Source: Mesorhizobium sp. (GTDB taxonomy: Bacteria; Pseudomonadota; Alphaproteobacteria; Rhizobiales; Rhizobiaceae). Taken from it: a stretch of 64,000 nt of DNA. The notes under the pieces are model-generated. The model did not search any database. It had not been told where the DNA came from and saw only the letters and a program-made list of their open reading frames with translations. Of the stretch, positions 37,705 to 48,155 are shown in pieces. The stretch's first letter is position 1. Each line of letters starts with the position of its first letter. The position numbers and the translations under genes are program-made. Where the stretch lies: the NCBI RefSeq assembly GCF_004962245.1, contig NZ_SUHQ01000007.1, positions 62,001-126,000 on the forward strand. Direction: 5' to 3'.

Positions 37705-37735
37705 TTGACGCCCATAGTGCCCCATGATATCCCAT
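37705..37735 (+). promoter_or_regulatory. Promoter of the dcw cluster with three-box MraZ operator
   Basis: A -35-like TTGACG (37705-37710) and a -10-like TATCCC (37728-37733) are 17 bp apart. Between and over them, CCCAT occurs at 37711, 37721 and 37731, exactly 10 bp apart, which is three ATGGG boxes on the other strand. MraZ is known in E. coli to bind TGGGN repeats with 5-bp spacers at its own promoter. The placement would block RNA polymerase, giving autorepression. The gap 37513-37919 is otherwise non-coding; its leader also has a perfect 8-bp GC stem at 37853-37871. Confidence 0.75.
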
Positions 37736-37919
37736 ACCGATATTCAAGCCTTCGTTCCGCGTCAGGGTGAAGCGTACGCCAATCGGGCAGCCGCGGCGGC
37801 TGCGCGTTTGCCGGTTTTCGCCTCTCAGAACGAAGTGAGTTTTGGACAGGGGCCGCGCCGCGGCGGCGCGGATGGGAAGATGCAGAGGGGTGCGGCGGCG
37901 CAAGCGGCCGTAACGCGTA

Positions 37920-38378
37920 ATGGACCGGTTTCTGTCAAGCGCGGTGAACAAGGTCGATGCGAAGGGGCGGGTGTCCGTTCCGGCGCATTTCCGTGCGGTT
38001 GTGCAGAAACGCGGCTATTCGGAACTTTATGGGCTGCGCTGCCTGGATCGTCCGGCGATGGATGTCGGCGGGCTCGACCTGCTCGACCGTTACGAGCAGC
38101 GCATTGCGCAAGAAGATCCTTTCCTGCAGACGGCGGACGACATGTCGTTCTTCTGCCACGGCGACGGAGCCTTCCTGAAGCTCGACCAGGACGGTCGCAT
38201 CACGATGACCGATTTCATCCGCGAGCACACGGGCATTTCCGCGGAAGTGGCTTTTGTCGGTCGGGGCAATTTCTTTCAGATCTGGGAACCTGGACGGCTC
38301 ACCGCCTATGGGGCGGAAGCACGCGCCCGGCTTTTGCAGCTTCGGCAGGGGACGAAGCCTGGGGAGCGACCGGAATGA
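37920..38378 (+). CDS. mraZ: Transcriptional regulator MraZ
   Basis: 152 residues with the two AbrB-like SpoVT half-domains: [25 protein letters not shown] at the start and [29 protein letters not shown] in the second half, each with the DxxGR(V/I) core. It is the first gene of the division and cell-wall cluster and in other bacteria represses it. A three-box operator lies about 190 bp upstream (37711-37735). Its stop overlaps the rsmH start. The ribosome-binding site is poor, so low-level synthesis is likely. Confidence 0.95.
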   Translation: MDRFLSSAVNKVDAKGRVSVPAHFRAVVQKRGYSELYGLRCLDRPAMDVGGLDLLDRYEQRIAQEDPFLQTADDMSFFCHGDGAFLKLDQDGRITMTDFIREHTGISAEVAFVGRGNFFQIWEPGRLTAYGAEARARLLQLRQGTKPGERPE

Positions 38379-39406
38379 TGGCGGGCTACGGCGATGACCC
38401 TCACGCCGTTGGCGGACCGGCCCGTCACATTCCGGTCCTCCTTGCCGAAGTGCTGGAGGCGCTTTCACCCAAAGCCGGCGAGGTTATCGTCGACGGCACC
38501 TTCGGCGCCGGCGGCTACACCAAAGCCATTCTGGCAAGCGGCGCCTTGGTTGTCGCCATCGACCGCGATCCGGATGCGATCGCTGCGGGTCGTGCCCTCG
38601 AACAACAGGCGGGCGGCAAGCTCAGGCTCGTTCAGGCGCCGTTCTCGACATTGGACGAGCATGTCGAAAGCGCCGACGGCGTCGTGCTCGACATCGGCGT
38701 GTCCTCCATGCAGATCGACGAGGCGGAGCGCGGCTTTTCGTTCCGCGCCGATGGGCCGCTCGACATGCGCATGGCGCAAGCGGGCCTGAGCGCCGCCGAT
38801 GTCGTCAACAGCTTCAAGGTGGGAGACCTTGCCCGCATCTTCGGGTTTCTCGGCGAAGAGCGCCATGCCGGTCGCATCGCCCGCATGATCGAAAGCCGTC
38901 GTGAAAAACGTCCGTTCGAGCGCACGCTCGACCTTGCCGACGCCATCGAGACGCATGTCGGCCGCGCGCCGAAGGACAAGATCCATCCGGCGACCCGCGT
39001 GTTCCAGGCGCTGCGCATTTTCGTCAATGACGAACTCGGCGAACTGGCCAAAGCGCTGTTTGCGGCTGAACGCGTGCTGAAACCGGGCGGACGGCTGGCC
39101 GTGGTGACGTTCCACTCCCTGGAAGACCGCATCGTCAAACGCTTCATCGCCGATCGTGCCGATGCGGCGACCGGATCGCGGCACCTGCCCGAGGCGCAGG
39201 CGCGCACCGCCACCTTCAAAAAAGCAGGCGGCGGCGTGACGCCCGATGAGGCCGAGATATCGGCCAATCCGCGCGCGCGCTCGGCAAGGCTGCGCACTGC
39301 TGTCCGCACAGAGGCGCCGGCGCGCGCCGGCGACTTTTCGATTTTCGGGCTTCCAAAACTTCCTGACCCAAAGCTTCCCGGTGTCAACCGACCGGGAGAG
39401 AGGTGA
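38375..39406 (+). CDS. rsmH: 16S rRNA (cytosine-1402-N4)-methyltransferase RsmH (MraW)
   Basis: 343 residues from the ATG at 38375, or the next codon ATG at 38378, which overlaps the mraZ stop; the frame open upstream to 37724 is not coding. Family blocks: [44 protein letters not shown], and [15 protein letters not shown] near the end. It methylates C1402 in the decoding centre of 16S rRNA and is always near the head of dcw clusters. The C-terminal 40 residues ([15 protein letters not shown]) are a Pro-rich tail. Confidence 0.96.
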   Translation: MMAGYGDDPHAVGGPARHIPVLLAEVLEALSPKAGEVIVDGTFGAGGYTKAILASGALVVAIDRDPDAIAAGRALEQQAGGKLRLVQAPFSTLDEHVESADGVVLDIGVSSMQIDEAERGFSFRADGPLDMRMAQAGLSAADVVNSFKVGDLARIFGFLGEERHAGRIARMIESRREKRPFERTLDLADAIETHVGRAPKDKIHPATRVFQALRIFVNDELGELAKALFAAERVLKPGGRLAVVTFHSLEDRIVKRFIADRADAATGSRHLPEAQARTATFKKAGGGVTPDEAEISANPRARSARLRTAVRTEAPARAGDFSIFGLPKLPDPKLPGVNRPGER

Positions 39407-39410
39407 GCAC

Positions 39411-39806
39411 GTGTTTCGTACCAGCGACATAGTCCTTATCGCCGTCATGGTTTCGGCTGCGGCCCTGACCTACAAGACCAAGCGCGAGGCCGAGGAACAA
39501 TTGGCCGCGGTGCACAAGCTCCAGGCGCAGATCCGCTATGAGGAGGACACAATCGACCTCCTGAAGGCGGACTGGAGCCTGCTTACCCAGCCGTCGCGCC
39601 TGCAAAAGTTGGCCGAGATCTACAAATCGCAGCTCCAACTCGAGCCGGTCAACGCTCGCCAGATCATCGGGCTGGACGATCTGCCGGCAAAACCCGTCAC
39701 CATCGAGGACCTTTCGTCCCAGCGGCTGGGCGGCATGGCCGACAATTCTGGCGAAGGACCTTTGGGCGGCAAGGACCCCGTGGTGACCGGAGGCATCGTC
39801 CAATGA
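39411..39806 (+). CDS. ftsL: Cell division protein FtsL
   Basis: 131 residues from GTG at 39411 with GAGAGG upstream; the frame is open to 39246 inside rsmH but that part is a shadow. It has one membrane helix near the N-terminus (DIVLIAVMVSAAALTYKTK), then a coiled coil (REAEEQLAAVHKLQAQIRYEEDTIDLLKADWSLLTQP). FtsL is a bitopic periplasmic scaffold that joins FtsQ and FtsB and helps activate FtsWI. Position between rsmH and ftsI confirms it, since the sequence is poorly conserved. The stop overlaps the ftsI start. Confidence 0.9.
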   Translation: MFRTSDIVLIAVMVSAAALTYKTKREAEEQLAAVHKLQAQIRYEEDTIDLLKADWSLLTQPSRLQKLAEIYKSQLQLEPVNARQIIGLDDLPAKPVTIEDLSSQRLGGMADNSGEGPLGGKDPVVTGGIVQ

Positions 39807-41545
39807 TCGCCAAACTTCCATCGATCGCCAGACTTCCATCGATCGCCAGACTGCTGAAGAGCCGCGCCAAGTCGGAAGACGGATCGATTGTGGTCGAAGG
39901 CGCCCGCAAGGCCACCGGCGGCAAGGGCAGGACGCGCATCGTGATGACGATGGCGGTTTTCTTCGGTATCTATTCGACCATCACCGGGCGGCTGGTCTAT
40001 CTGGGTTTCCAGAACCCCGACCTGTCCGGCGGCCCGCAGAGCCGGGTGACGGCGTCACGGCCCGATATCGTCGACCGCAACGGTGAAGTGCTGGCGACGG
40101 ACATCAAGACGGCGTCTCTGTTTGCCGAACCGCGCCGCATCGTCGACGCCGACGAGGCGATCGAAAAGCTGGCGATGGTGCTTCCCGAAATCGACTACGA
40201 GCAGACCTACCATAAGCTGAAGAGCGGCGCCGGCTTCGTCTGGCTGCAGCGGCAACTGACGCCCAAGCAACAATCGGATATCATGCAGCTCGGCATTCCC
40301 GGCTTCGGCTTCCGCACCGAAAAGCGCCGTTTCTATCCGGCTGGCGAAACCTCGTCCTACATTGTCGGTCTCACCAACATCGACAACAAGGGCATCTCCG
40401 GCATGGAGAAATATATCGACGAACAGGGGCTGAGCGACCTTCAGGCGTCGGGCCTTGCGGTGGCCAAGGATCTGAAGCCGGTGCGGCTCTCGATCGACCT
40501 GCGCGTCCAGCACATCGTGCGTGACGAGGTCGCCACCGGCATGGAGAAATACCGCGCGATCGCGGCGGGCGCCGTCGTTCTTAACATCAAGACCGGCGAA
40601 GTGATGGCGATGGCCTCGGTTCCCGATTTCGATCCGAACAATCCCTACAATGCGCAGGACAAGGACCGCTTGAACCGCATGTCTGCCGGCCTCTATGAAA
40701 TGGGTTCGACCTTGAAGAGCTTCACTACCGCCATGGCGCTCGATTCCGGCAAGGTGACGCTGGAAAGCCGTTTCGACGCTTCGCGCCCGATCAGGATCGG
40801 CCGTCAGACCATCCATGATTTTCATGGCAAGGCCCGGGTGCTGTCGGTGCCGGAAGTGTTCATCTACTCGTCCAACATCGGTTCGGCCAAGGAAGCCGAA
40901 GCGGTTGGCATCCAGGGGCATCGCGAATTCCTGCATCGCCTGGGGATCCTCGAGAGGATGCAGACGGAACTGCCCGAGGTCGCCCGCCCGACCGAGCCCA
41001 AAGTCTGGAAACAGGTCCATTCGATCACCATCGCTTTCGGTCACGGTGTATCGACGACGCCGCTGCAGACGGCAGTCGGCTGCGCCGCGCTGCTGAACGG
41101 CGGCTATCTGATCCAGCCGACATTCCTGAAGCGCGCGCAGGAACAGGCGATGGCGGTGGCCAAGAAGGTGGTCAGCGACAAGACCGTCGAAAGCATGCGC
41201 TATCTCTACGCACTGAATGCCGAGAAAGGGTCAGGCAGGAACGCCAGGGTTCCGGGCTATCGCGTCGGCGGCAAGACGGGAACGGCCGAGAAGGTTGTCA
41301 ACGGCCGCTACTCAAAGGACAAGAATTTCAACGCCTTCGTCGCGGCTTTCCCGATGGACGACCCGCAATACGTCGTGCTTACGATCGCCGACGAACCGAA
41401 GCCGGAAAAACCCGGCATGGGTGCGACGGCCGCCTCGAATGCAGGCGTCATGGCCGCGAACATCATCCGACGTTCAGCTTCCATGCTTGGCGTAAAGCCA
41501 GATTTCAGCCATGAAAATGGCGCAACGCTGGTTTCCTATCAGTGA
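39803..41545 (+). CDS. ftsI: Septal peptidoglycan transpeptidase FtsI (PBP3)
   Basis: 580 residues. A membrane helix spans about residues 46-66, followed by the PBP dimer domain and the transpeptidase domain with STLK (Ser302, Lys305), YSSN and GGKTGTAEK. It crosslinks peptidoglycan at the septum with FtsW. The first 45 residues are cytoplasmic and contain a duplicated LPSIAR made by an 18-bp tandem DNA repeat (39805-39858). It overlaps ftsL by ATGA (39803-39806). Confidence 0.96.
   Translation: MIAKLPSIARLPSIARLLKSRAKSEDGSIVVEGARKATGGKGRTRIVMTMAVFFGIYSTITGRLVYLGFQNPDLSGGPQSRVTASRPDIVDRNGEVLATDIKTASLFAEPRRIVDADEAIEKLAMVLPEIDYEQTYHKLKSGAGFVWLQRQLTPKQQSDIMQLGIPGFGFRTEKRRFYPAGETSSYIVGLTNIDNKGISGMEKYIDEQGLSDLQASGLAVAKDLKPVRLSIDLRVQHIVRDEVATGMEKYRAIAAGAVVLNIKTGEVMAMASVPDFDPNNPYNAQDKDRLNRMSAGLYEMGSTLKSFTTAMALDSGKVTLESRFDASRPIRIGRQTIHDFHGKARVLSVPEVFIYSSNIGSAKEAEAVGIQGHREFLHRLGILERMQTELPEVARPTEPKVWKQVHSITIAFGHGVSTTPLQTAVGCAALLNGGYLIQPTFLKRAQEQAMAVAKKVVSDKTVESMRYLYALNAEKGSGRNARVPGYRVGGKTGTAEKVVNGRYSKDKNFNAFVAAFPMDDPQYVVLTIADEPKPEKPGMGATAASNAGVMAANIIRRSASMLGVKPDFSHENGATLVSYQ
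39805..39858. repeat. 18-bp tandem repeat at the 5' end of ftsI
   Basis: GATCGCCARACTTCCATC units lie at 39805-39822 and 39823-39840, with a partial third at 39841-39858. They start inside the ftsL/ftsI overlap and code for the repeated IAKLPS/IARLPS/IARLLK of the cytoplasmic tail. Confidence 0.85.
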
Positions 41546-41599
41546 TTCTTAGGGCGCGCCGGCAACTGCGCGCTATTTTGTTGTGATGAACGGGGTTCG

Positions 41600-43054
41600 A
41601 TGAAGCTGAAAGATCTAGCCGGTATCCTGCCTGTCGAGGGAACAGCTCCCTTTGATACGGAGGTTACCGGGATTTCGTCGGATTCCCGCCAGGTGAGACC
41701 GGGCGTGGTCTTCTTCGCGCTCACTGGCACCAGGGCGGATGGCGCGACCTATGCCGCCGATGCCGCCAAACGCGGCGCAGCAGCGATCGTGGCCGGCAAG
41801 GGCAGCGCCGTCGCCGGCCTGCCGGTGCCGGTTCTCGCGGTCGAGGATCCGCGCCTTGCGCTGGCGCTGAGTGCTGCCCGCTACTTCGGCGGGCAACCGC
41901 AAACCATGGTCGCGGTGACCGGCACCAGCGGCAAGACATCGGTTGCGGCCTTCACCAGGCAGATCTGGGAACAGTCAGGCTTTGCCGCCGCTTCGATCGG
42001 CACGACAGGTGTGGTGGCGCCGGGTCGCAACGAATATGGCTCGCTGACCACCCCCGACCCGGTCGATCTGCACAGGCTGCTGAGGGAACTGGCGGATGCC
42101 GGCGTCACCCACGCATCGATGGAGGCCTCCAGTCACGGCCTCGATCAGCGCCGGCTCGACGGCGTGAAGCTAGCGGCCGGCGGTTTCACCAATCTCGGCC
42201 GCGATCACATGGATTATCATCCGACGGTCGAGGAGTATCATCGCGCCAAGCTGCGCCTGTTCGACACGCTGCTGCCGAAGGGTGCGCCAGCCGTGATCTT
42301 TGCCGACGATCCGTGGTCGGAGCCGACGATCCGGGCGGCGAGGGCGGCGGGGCTGGACGTGCTGACAGTCGGCCGTCATGGCGCGTTCCTGAGACTGAAG
42401 CGGGTCGAGCACGAGCGCCACCGCCAGCGTGCCGAGGTGGAAGTCGATGGCGTCCTCCACGAGGTCGATCTGCCGCTGGCCGGCGATTTCCAGATCGCCA
42501 ATGCCCTGGTTTCGGCGGGCCTCGCCACCGCCACTGGAACGCCTGCAGCCAAAGCCTTGATAGCGTTGGAGAAATTGAAGGGCGCGCCGGGCCGGCTCGA
42601 CCTCGTTGGGACGACATCCAACGGTGCGCCGGTCTATGTCGATTACGCGCACAAGCCGGACGCGCTGGAAAACGTGTTGGCCTCGGTACGGCCATTCACC
42701 ACCGGTCGCGTCATCGTCGTGTTCGGCTGCGGCGGCGACCGCGACCGCGGCAAGCGTCCCATCATGGGCGAGATCGCTACGCGGCTCGCCGATGTCGTTA
42801 TCGTTACCGACGACAATCCGCGCTCGGAAGTGCCCGAAACGATCCGCGCCGCGATCCTTGCCGCCGCACCCGGCGCCATCGAGATCGGCGACCGCCGCAG
42901 GGCGATCCACGAAGCAGTCGCCATGCTCCATGCCGGCGACACGCTGATCGTGGCCGGCAAGGGCCATGAGGAAGGCCAGACCATCGGCGCCGAGACGCTG
43001 CATTTTTCCGACCATGAGGAGGTCCGCTCCGCGCTCCAGGAGCATGCCGCATGA
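41600..43054 (+). CDS. murE: UDP-MurNAc-L-Ala-D-Glu:meso-diaminopimelate ligase MurE
   Basis: 484 residues. The ATP loop is TGTSGKTS (107-114). DNPR near residue 405 is the motif that selects meso-diaminopimelate over lysine, as expected for a Gram-negative. Other ligase blocks are [14 protein letters not shown] ([15 protein letters not shown]) and [13 protein letters not shown]. It adds the third residue of the stem peptide in the cytoplasm. The 54-bp gap after ftsI is one of the longer ones in this part of the cluster; the stop overlaps the murF start. Confidence 0.96.
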   Translation: MKLKDLAGILPVEGTAPFDTEVTGISSDSRQVRPGVVFFALTGTRADGATYAADAAKRGAAAIVAGKGSAVAGLPVPVLAVEDPRLALALSAARYFGGQPQTMVAVTGTSGKTSVAAFTRQIWEQSGFAAASIGTTGVVAPGRNEYGSLTTPDPVDLHRLLRELADAGVTHASMEASSHGLDQRRLDGVKLAAGGFTNLGRDHMDYHPTVEEYHRAKLRLFDTLLPKGAPAVIFADDPWSEPTIRAARAAGLDVLTVGRHGAFLRLKRVEHERHRQRAEVEVDGVLHEVDLPLAGDFQIANALVSAGLATATGTPAAKALIALEKLKGAPGRLDLVGTTSNGAPVYVDYAHKPDALENVLASVRPFTTGRVIVVFGCGGDRDRGKRPIMGEIATRLADVVIVTDDNPRSEVPETIRAAILAAAPGAIEIGDRRRAIHEAVAMLHAGDTLIVAGKGHEEGQTIGAETLHFSDHEEVRSALQEHAA

Positions 43055-44484
43055 GTTTCCTGTGGACCTCCGAGGATCTCGTCGCCGCCATGGGCGGACG
43101 GCCGCTCGGTTCGATGCCTGAGGGCATTTCCGGCATCTCGATCGACAGCCGCAGCCTTCAGCCGGGCGACGCGTTCTTCGCCATCAAGGGCGAGGCGATG
43201 GATGGCCATGATTTCGCGACCGCCGCCATCAAGGCCGGCGCCGGCGTGCTGGTCGTCGCCGAGGGCAAGCTGCCGTCGCTCGGGCGGCTGACGGCGCCGA
43301 TGATCGTCGTGCAGGACGTGCTGGCCGCGCTGGAAAAGCTGGGGCTGGCCGCCCGCGCGCGCTCGAACGCCAGGATCATCGCGGTGACCGGTTCGGCGGG
43401 CAAGACCACCACCAAGGAAGCGCTGCGCCATGTGTTGTCCGCGGTCGGCAAGGTGCACGCGTCGGCCCAGTCTTTCAACAACCACTGGGGCGTGCCACTG
43501 ACGCTGGCGCGGATGCCGGCGGATTGCGACTATGCCGTCTTCGAGATCGGCATGAACCATCCGGACGAGATCCGGCCGCTGGTCAAGATGGTCCGGCCGC
43601 ATGTCGCCCTTGTCACGCTGATCGCGGCGGCACATCTCGGCTTCTTCCGCAACCTCGACGAAATCGCCAAGGCCAAGGCCGAGATTTTCGAGGGGCTGGA
43701 ACCGGACGGTGCCGTCCTTCTCAACCGCGACGATCCGCGCTGGAAGCTTCTGGACAAGATGGCGAGAGCCGCCGGCGTCGAGCACATTTACGGGTTTGGC
43801 GAGAACGCCCGTGCGACCTTCAAATTGCTCAAATGCGCGCTGCATGCCGATCATTCCGTCATCACCACCAAGATCGGCGGACAGGAGATCACCGCCAGGG
43901 TCGGCGCGCCGGGCCGACATATGGTGCAGAATGTGCTGGCCGTGCTGGGCGCCGCGCACCTGGTCGGCGCCGACATCGCCAGGGTGGCGCTGGCGCTCGC
44001 CGATCTTTCGGCGGAGCGCGGCCGCGGCAAGCGCCATGTGCTGCGGCATCCGAAAGGTCCGATCACGCTGATCGACGAGAGCTACAACGCCAATCCGGCG
44101 TCGATGAGCGCCGCAATGGCGCTGCTCAACGCGACGCCGGTGTCGGGCGAAGGCAGGCGCATCGCCGTGCTCGGCGACATGCTCGAACTCGGCGACCACT
44201 CGGCGAAGCTGCATGCGGCACTTGCCGGTCTCATCGTCGGCACCGACACGCGCACGGTCTTCCTCGCCGGCCCGGAAATGCGGGCGCTGGCCGATGTCCT
44301 GCCCGACGAGATCAGGACGGAGTATCGCCCCAGTGCCGAGGATCTGAAGCTGGTTCTTCTATCGGCGCTGAGGCCTGGCGATGTGGTGATGATCAAATCG
44401 TCGAAAGGCATCGGGTTTTCCAAGCTGGTCGACGCATTGCTCGGCAAATTTCCGGCCGTAACCACAACCGCCAAACAGACCTAG
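43051..44484 (+). CDS. murF: UDP-MurNAc-tripeptide:D-alanyl-D-alanine ligase MurF
   Basis: 477 residues. The Mur ligase ATP loop is [11 protein letters not shown] (from residue 113), with the family block [16 protein letters not shown] and the C-terminal [15 protein letters not shown]. It adds the D-Ala-D-Ala made by Ddl, completing the UDP-MurNAc-pentapeptide. It overlaps murE by ATGA (43051-43054). Confidence 0.96.
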   Translation: MSFLWTSEDLVAAMGGRPLGSMPEGISGISIDSRSLQPGDAFFAIKGEAMDGHDFATAAIKAGAGVLVVAEGKLPSLGRLTAPMIVVQDVLAALEKLGLAARARSNARIIAVTGSAGKTTTKEALRHVLSAVGKVHASAQSFNNHWGVPLTLARMPADCDYAVFEIGMNHPDEIRPLVKMVRPHVALVTLIAAAHLGFFRNLDEIAKAKAEIFEGLEPDGAVLLNRDDPRWKLLDKMARAAGVEHIYGFGENARATFKLLKCALHADHSVITTKIGGQEITARVGAPGRHMVQNVLAVLGAAHLVGADIARVALALADLSAERGRGKRHVLRHPKGPITLIDESYNANPASMSAAMALLNATPVSGEGRRIAVLGDMLELGDHSAKLHAALAGLIVGTDTRTVFLAGPEMRALADVLPDEIRTEYRPSAEDLKLVLLSALRPGDVVMIKSSKGIGFSKLVDALLGKFPAVTTTAKQT

Positions 44485-44508
44485 AGCCAGGTCCGGGGAC
44501 CGCATCGC

Positions 44509-45591
44509 ATGTTCACACTGCTCGTCGAATTCGCGGACAAGATCTCGGTCTTCAACGTCTTTCGCTACATAACCTTCCGCACCGGCGGCGCTCTGATCAC
44601 CGCGGCGCTGATCGTTTTCATCTTCGGGCCGGCCATCATCAATTCGCTGAGGCTGCGGCAGGGCAAGGGCCAGCCGATCCGTGCCGACGGGCCGCAGACG
44701 CATTTCAAGAAAGCCGGCACGCCGACCATGGGCGGGCTGATGATCCTGTGCGGCATCGTTGGCTCGTCGCTTTTGTGGGCGAACCTGTCCAGCATCTATG
44801 TCTGGGTGGTGCTGCTGGTGACCCTGGGTTTCGGCTCTATCGGCTTCTACGACGATTATCTCAAGGTGACGAAGCAATCGCATCTCGGCTTTTCGGGCAA
44901 GGCGCGGCTGGGGCTTGAATTCGTCATCGCCGGCATCGCCGCCTGGGTGATCATGCACAACGGCCAGGCGCCGTTCTCGTCGTCACTGACTTTCCCTTTC
45001 GCCAAGGAATTTCTCATCAACCTCGGCTGGTTCTTCATCCCGTTCTCCTGCTTCGTCATCGTCGGCGCCGGCAATGCCGTGAACCTGACCGATGGCCTCG
45101 ACGGGCTGGCGATCGTGCCGATCATGATCGCGGCCGCGTCCTTCGGCGTCATCGCCTACCTCTCCGGCAATGCGGTGTTCGCCGAATATCTGCAGATCCA
45201 TTTCGTGCCCGGCACCGGCGAACTGGCGGTGGTCCTCGGCGCGGTGATCGGTGCCGGCCTCGGTTTCCTGTGGTTCAACGCACCGCCGGCGGCGATCTTC
45301 ATGGGCGATACCGGCTCGCTGGCCTTGGGCGGCCTGATCGGCACCGTCGCGGTCGCCACCAAGCATGAGATCGTGCTGGTCATCGTCGGCGGCCTGTTCG
45401 TCGTCGAGATCCTGTCGGTCATCATCCAGGTCGGCTACTTCAAGATGACCGGCAAGCGCGTGTTCCTGATGGCGCCGATCCACCATCATTTCGAAAAGCT
45501 CGGCTGGACCGAAAGCCAGGTGGTGATCCGCTTCTGGATCATCGCCGTCATCCTGGCGCTGGTCGGCCTGTCGACCCTGAAGCTCAGATAG
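44509..45591 (+). CDS. mraY: Phospho-MurNAc-pentapeptide transferase MraY
   Basis: 360 residues with about ten membrane helices. The catalytic signatures are [12 protein letters not shown] (the Asp pair), [16 protein letters not shown] and HHHFEKLGW. It moves phospho-MurNAc-pentapeptide to undecaprenyl phosphate to form lipid I in the inner membrane. The 24-bp gap after murF lacks a promoter-like sequence, so it is cotranscribed. Confidence 0.97.
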   Translation: MFTLLVEFADKISVFNVFRYITFRTGGALITAALIVFIFGPAIINSLRLRQGKGQPIRADGPQTHFKKAGTPTMGGLMILCGIVGSSLLWANLSSIYVWVVLLVTLGFGSIGFYDDYLKVTKQSHLGFSGKARLGLEFVIAGIAAWVIMHNGQAPFSSSLTFPFAKEFLINLGWFFIPFSCFVIVGAGNAVNLTDGLDGLAIVPIMIAAASFGVIAYLSGNAVFAEYLQIHFVPGTGELAVVLGAVIGAGLGFLWFNAPPAAIFMGDTGSLALGGLIGTVAVATKHEIVLVIVGGLFVVEILSVIIQVGYFKMTGKRVFLMAPIHHHFEKLGWTESQVVIRFWIIAVILALVGLSTLKLR

Positions 45592-45599
45592 GAGGCCGC

Positions 45600-47003
45600 T
45601 TGATCCCCGCCGCATCTTTCGCAGGCAAGCGCGTTTCGCTCTTCGGGCTCGGCGGCTCGGGGGTCGCCACGGCGCGTGCGCTGATCGAGGGCGGAGCGGA
45701 CGTGCTGGCCTGGGACGACAATCCCGACAGCGTCGCCAAGGCCGAGGCCGTTGGCATCGCGACCGGCGACCTGCGTGGCGCCGACTGGGCGAAGTTCTCG
45801 GCCTTCGTGCTGTCGCCCGGCGTGCCTTTGACGCATCCGAAGCCGCACTGGACAGTGGAACTCGCGCGCGCTTCAGGCGTCGAGATCATCGGCGACATCG
45901 AACTGTTCTGCCGCGAACGGACCTTGCTGGCGCCGGCAGCACCCTTCATCGCCATCACCGGGACCAACGGCAAATCGACGACCACGGCGCTGACGGCGCA
46001 TATCCTGAAATCGGCCGGACGCGACACGCAGATGGGCGGCAATATCGGCCGCGCGGTGATGACGCTCGATCCGCCGGAGCCCGGGCGGCACTATGTCGTG
46101 GAGTGCTCGTCCTACCAGATAGACCTCGCGCCCTCGATCAATCCGACCGCCGGCGTCCTTCTCAACCTGACGCCCGACCACCTCGACCGCCACGGCACGA
46201 TGCAGCACTACGCCGCGATCAAGGAACGTCTGGCGGCCGGCAGCGAAACCGCCATCGTCGGTGTCGACGATTCCTGGTGCGCCCAGGCCGCCGACCGGTT
46301 GGAGCGGGCAGGCCAGCACGTCATCCGCATTTCCAAGCGCCTGCCGCTGACCGACGGCTATTTCGCCGACGGTACCGATCTGATGGAAGCGGTGCATGGA
46401 CGTTACAGTCGCGTTGCCTTTCTGGAAGGCATCGGCTCGCTGCGGGGCCAGCACAATGCACAGAATGCGCTGGCCGCCGTCGCTGCCTGCCTCAAGGTCG
46501 GGCTCGATCTGGGCGAGATCCAGTCGGGGCTGGAGAGCTTTCCCGGGCTGGCGCACCGCATGGAGCAGGTCGGCCGCAAGGGCCATGTGCTGTTCATCAA
46601 CGATTCCAAGGCGACCAACGCCGATGCGGCAGCGCCCGCACTGTCCAGCTTTGCGCGCATCTATTGGATCGCCGGCGGGTTGCCGAAGGAGGGCGGCATC
46701 GAGCCGTTGCGCGGCCTCTTTCCGCGCATCGCCAAGGCCTATTTGATCGGCGAGGCCGCACCAGCCTTCTCGGCGACGCTCGGCGAGGCGGTGCCTTACG
46801 AGATCTCCGGCACGCTGGCCGCGGCAGTCGAACACGCGGCGAGCGACGCGGCGAGCGATGATGGTAACGGCGAGGTGGTGGTGCTGCTTTCGCCTGCCTG
46901 CGCCAGTTTCGACCAGTTCAAGAATTTCGAAGTGCGCGGCGAAGCCTTCAGGCAGGCCGCGAGCGCTATTGATGGCGTGAAGCCCATCGGAGGGACACGA
47001 TAA
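45600..47003 (+). CDS. murD: UDP-MurNAc-L-alanine:D-glutamate ligase MurD
   Basis: 467 residues. The start is the rare codon TTG at 45600, decided by the strong AGGAGG just upstream (45591-45596) and by the conserved opening [22 protein letters not shown]. The ATP loop is GTNGKST (from residue 121), followed by NIGRAVM and VECSSYQID. It adds D-glutamate to UDP-MurNAc-L-Ala. The stop TAA overlaps the ftsW start (TAATG, 47001-47005). Confidence 0.96.
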   Translation: MIPAASFAGKRVSLFGLGGSGVATARALIEGGADVLAWDDNPDSVAKAEAVGIATGDLRGADWAKFSAFVLSPGVPLTHPKPHWTVELARASGVEIIGDIELFCRERTLLAPAAPFIAITGTNGKSTTTALTAHILKSAGRDTQMGGNIGRAVMTLDPPEPGRHYVVECSSYQIDLAPSINPTAGVLLNLTPDHLDRHGTMQHYAAIKERLAAGSETAIVGVDDSWCAQAADRLERAGQHVIRISKRLPLTDGYFADGTDLMEAVHGRYSRVAFLEGIGSLRGQHNAQNALAAVAACLKVGLDLGEIQSGLESFPGLAHRMEQVGRKGHVLFINDSKATNADAAAPALSSFARIYWIAGGLPKEGGIEPLRGLFPRIAKAYLIGEAAPAFSATLGEAVPYEISGTLAAAVEHAASDAASDDGNGEVVVLLSPACASFDQFKNFEVRGEAFRQAASAIDGVKPIGGTR

Positions 47004-48154
47004 TGCAAAGCCGTCTCGACAAAAGCCCGGTTGCCACCTGGTGGTGGACGGTCGATCGCTGGTTCCTGGCTGCGTTCCTGTCGCTGATGGGGCTCGGCAT
47101 CGTGCTGTCCTTCGCGGCGAGCCCGGCGGTGGCCCAGCGCATCGGCCTCGACAGTTTCCACTTCGCCACACGCCAGATCATCTTCACCATCCCCGCCCTT
47201 GGCGTGATGCTGGCCGTTTCCTTCCTGGAATCCCGGCAGATCAGACGCATGGCCCTGGTCATGCTGTGCATCATGCTGGTGCTGATGGTGGCGGTTCTTT
47301 ACATCGGCGTCGAGGTGAAGGGCGCGCGGCGCTGGGTGTCGCTCGCCGGCGTGTCGATCCAGCCGTCGGAATTCCTGAAGCCGGCCTTCGTCGTCATCTG
47401 CGCCTGGCTGTTTGCCGAGCACAGGCGCCAGCCCGACATTCCGGGCAATCTGTTCGCCATGCTGCTGCTGGCCCTCGTCATCTCGCTGCTGGTGGCGCAG
47501 CCGGATTTCGGCCAGACCATGCTGGTGCTCGGCACCTGGGGGGTGATGTTCTTCATGGCCGGGTTGCCATGGCTGTGGATCATCGCGCTGGGCGCTGTCG
47601 GCATTGGCGGCGTGTTTGCCGCCTATACGGTGTTTCCGCACGTCGCCGGCCGCATCGACCGCTTCATGACCGGCGAAGGCGACACGTTCCAGGTCGACAT
47701 GGGCCGCGATGCGCTGATCAACGGCGGCTGGTTCGGCGTCGGGCCGGGCGAGGGCACCGTCAAGCGGGTCATACCCGACAGCCATGCCGATTTCGTCTTC
47801 TCGGTCGCCGGCGAGGAATTCGGACTGATCATGTGCTTCTTCATCATGACCATCTTCGCCTTCATCGTGCTGCGCGGGCTCAGCACCGCACTCAAGGAGC
47901 AGGACGACTTCACACGCTATGCGGTTGGCGGCCTGGTCACGGTCTTCGGTCTGCAGTCGGTCATCAACATGGCCGTCAATCTGCAGCTGATGCCAGCCAA
48001 GGGCATGACCTTGCCGTTCATCTCCTATGGCGGCTCCTCGCAGATCGCCATTGCCATCTCCATGGGCATGGTGCTGGCGCTGACACGAAGGCGGCCGGAA
48101 AAGCGCAAGCAGTTGGGCTTCGCACCGTCGCAGCGCGCCATGGTGGCGGAGTGA
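47003..48154 (+). CDS. ftsW: Septal peptidoglycan glycosyltransferase FtsW (SEDS family)
   Basis: 383 residues, about ten membrane helices. SEDS blocks are [31 protein letters not shown] with the catalytic Asp, and [13 protein letters not shown]. It polymerises lipid II at the septum with FtsI. It overlaps murD by one base and is followed by murG after a single base. Confidence 0.96.
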   Translation: MQSRLDKSPVATWWWTVDRWFLAAFLSLMGLGIVLSFAASPAVAQRIGLDSFHFATRQIIFTIPALGVMLAVSFLESRQIRRMALVMLCIMLVLMVAVLYIGVEVKGARRWVSLAGVSIQPSEFLKPAFVVICAWLFAEHRRQPDIPGNLFAMLLLALVISLLVAQPDFGQTMLVLGTWGVMFFMAGLPWLWIIALGAVGIGGVFAAYTVFPHVAGRIDRFMTGEGDTFQVDMGRDALINGGWFGVGPGEGTVKRVIPDSHADFVFSVAGEEFGLIMCFFIMTIFAFIVLRGLSTALKEQDDFTRYAVGGLVTVFGLQSVINMAVNLQLMPAKGMTLPFISYGGSSQIAIAISMGMVLALTRRRPEKRKQLGFAPSQRAMVAE

Positions 48155-48155
48155 G

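Noticed and set aside
37724..38374. A 217-residue extension of RsmH upstream through mraZ
   Set aside because: It overlaps mraZ in another frame and has no homology-like blocks; RsmH normally starts just before ARHIPVLL.
39246..39410. N-terminal extension of FtsL into rsmH
   Set aside because: The GTG at 39411 has a GAGAGG site and gives the usual short cytoplasmic tail; the extension is an Arg-rich shadow.
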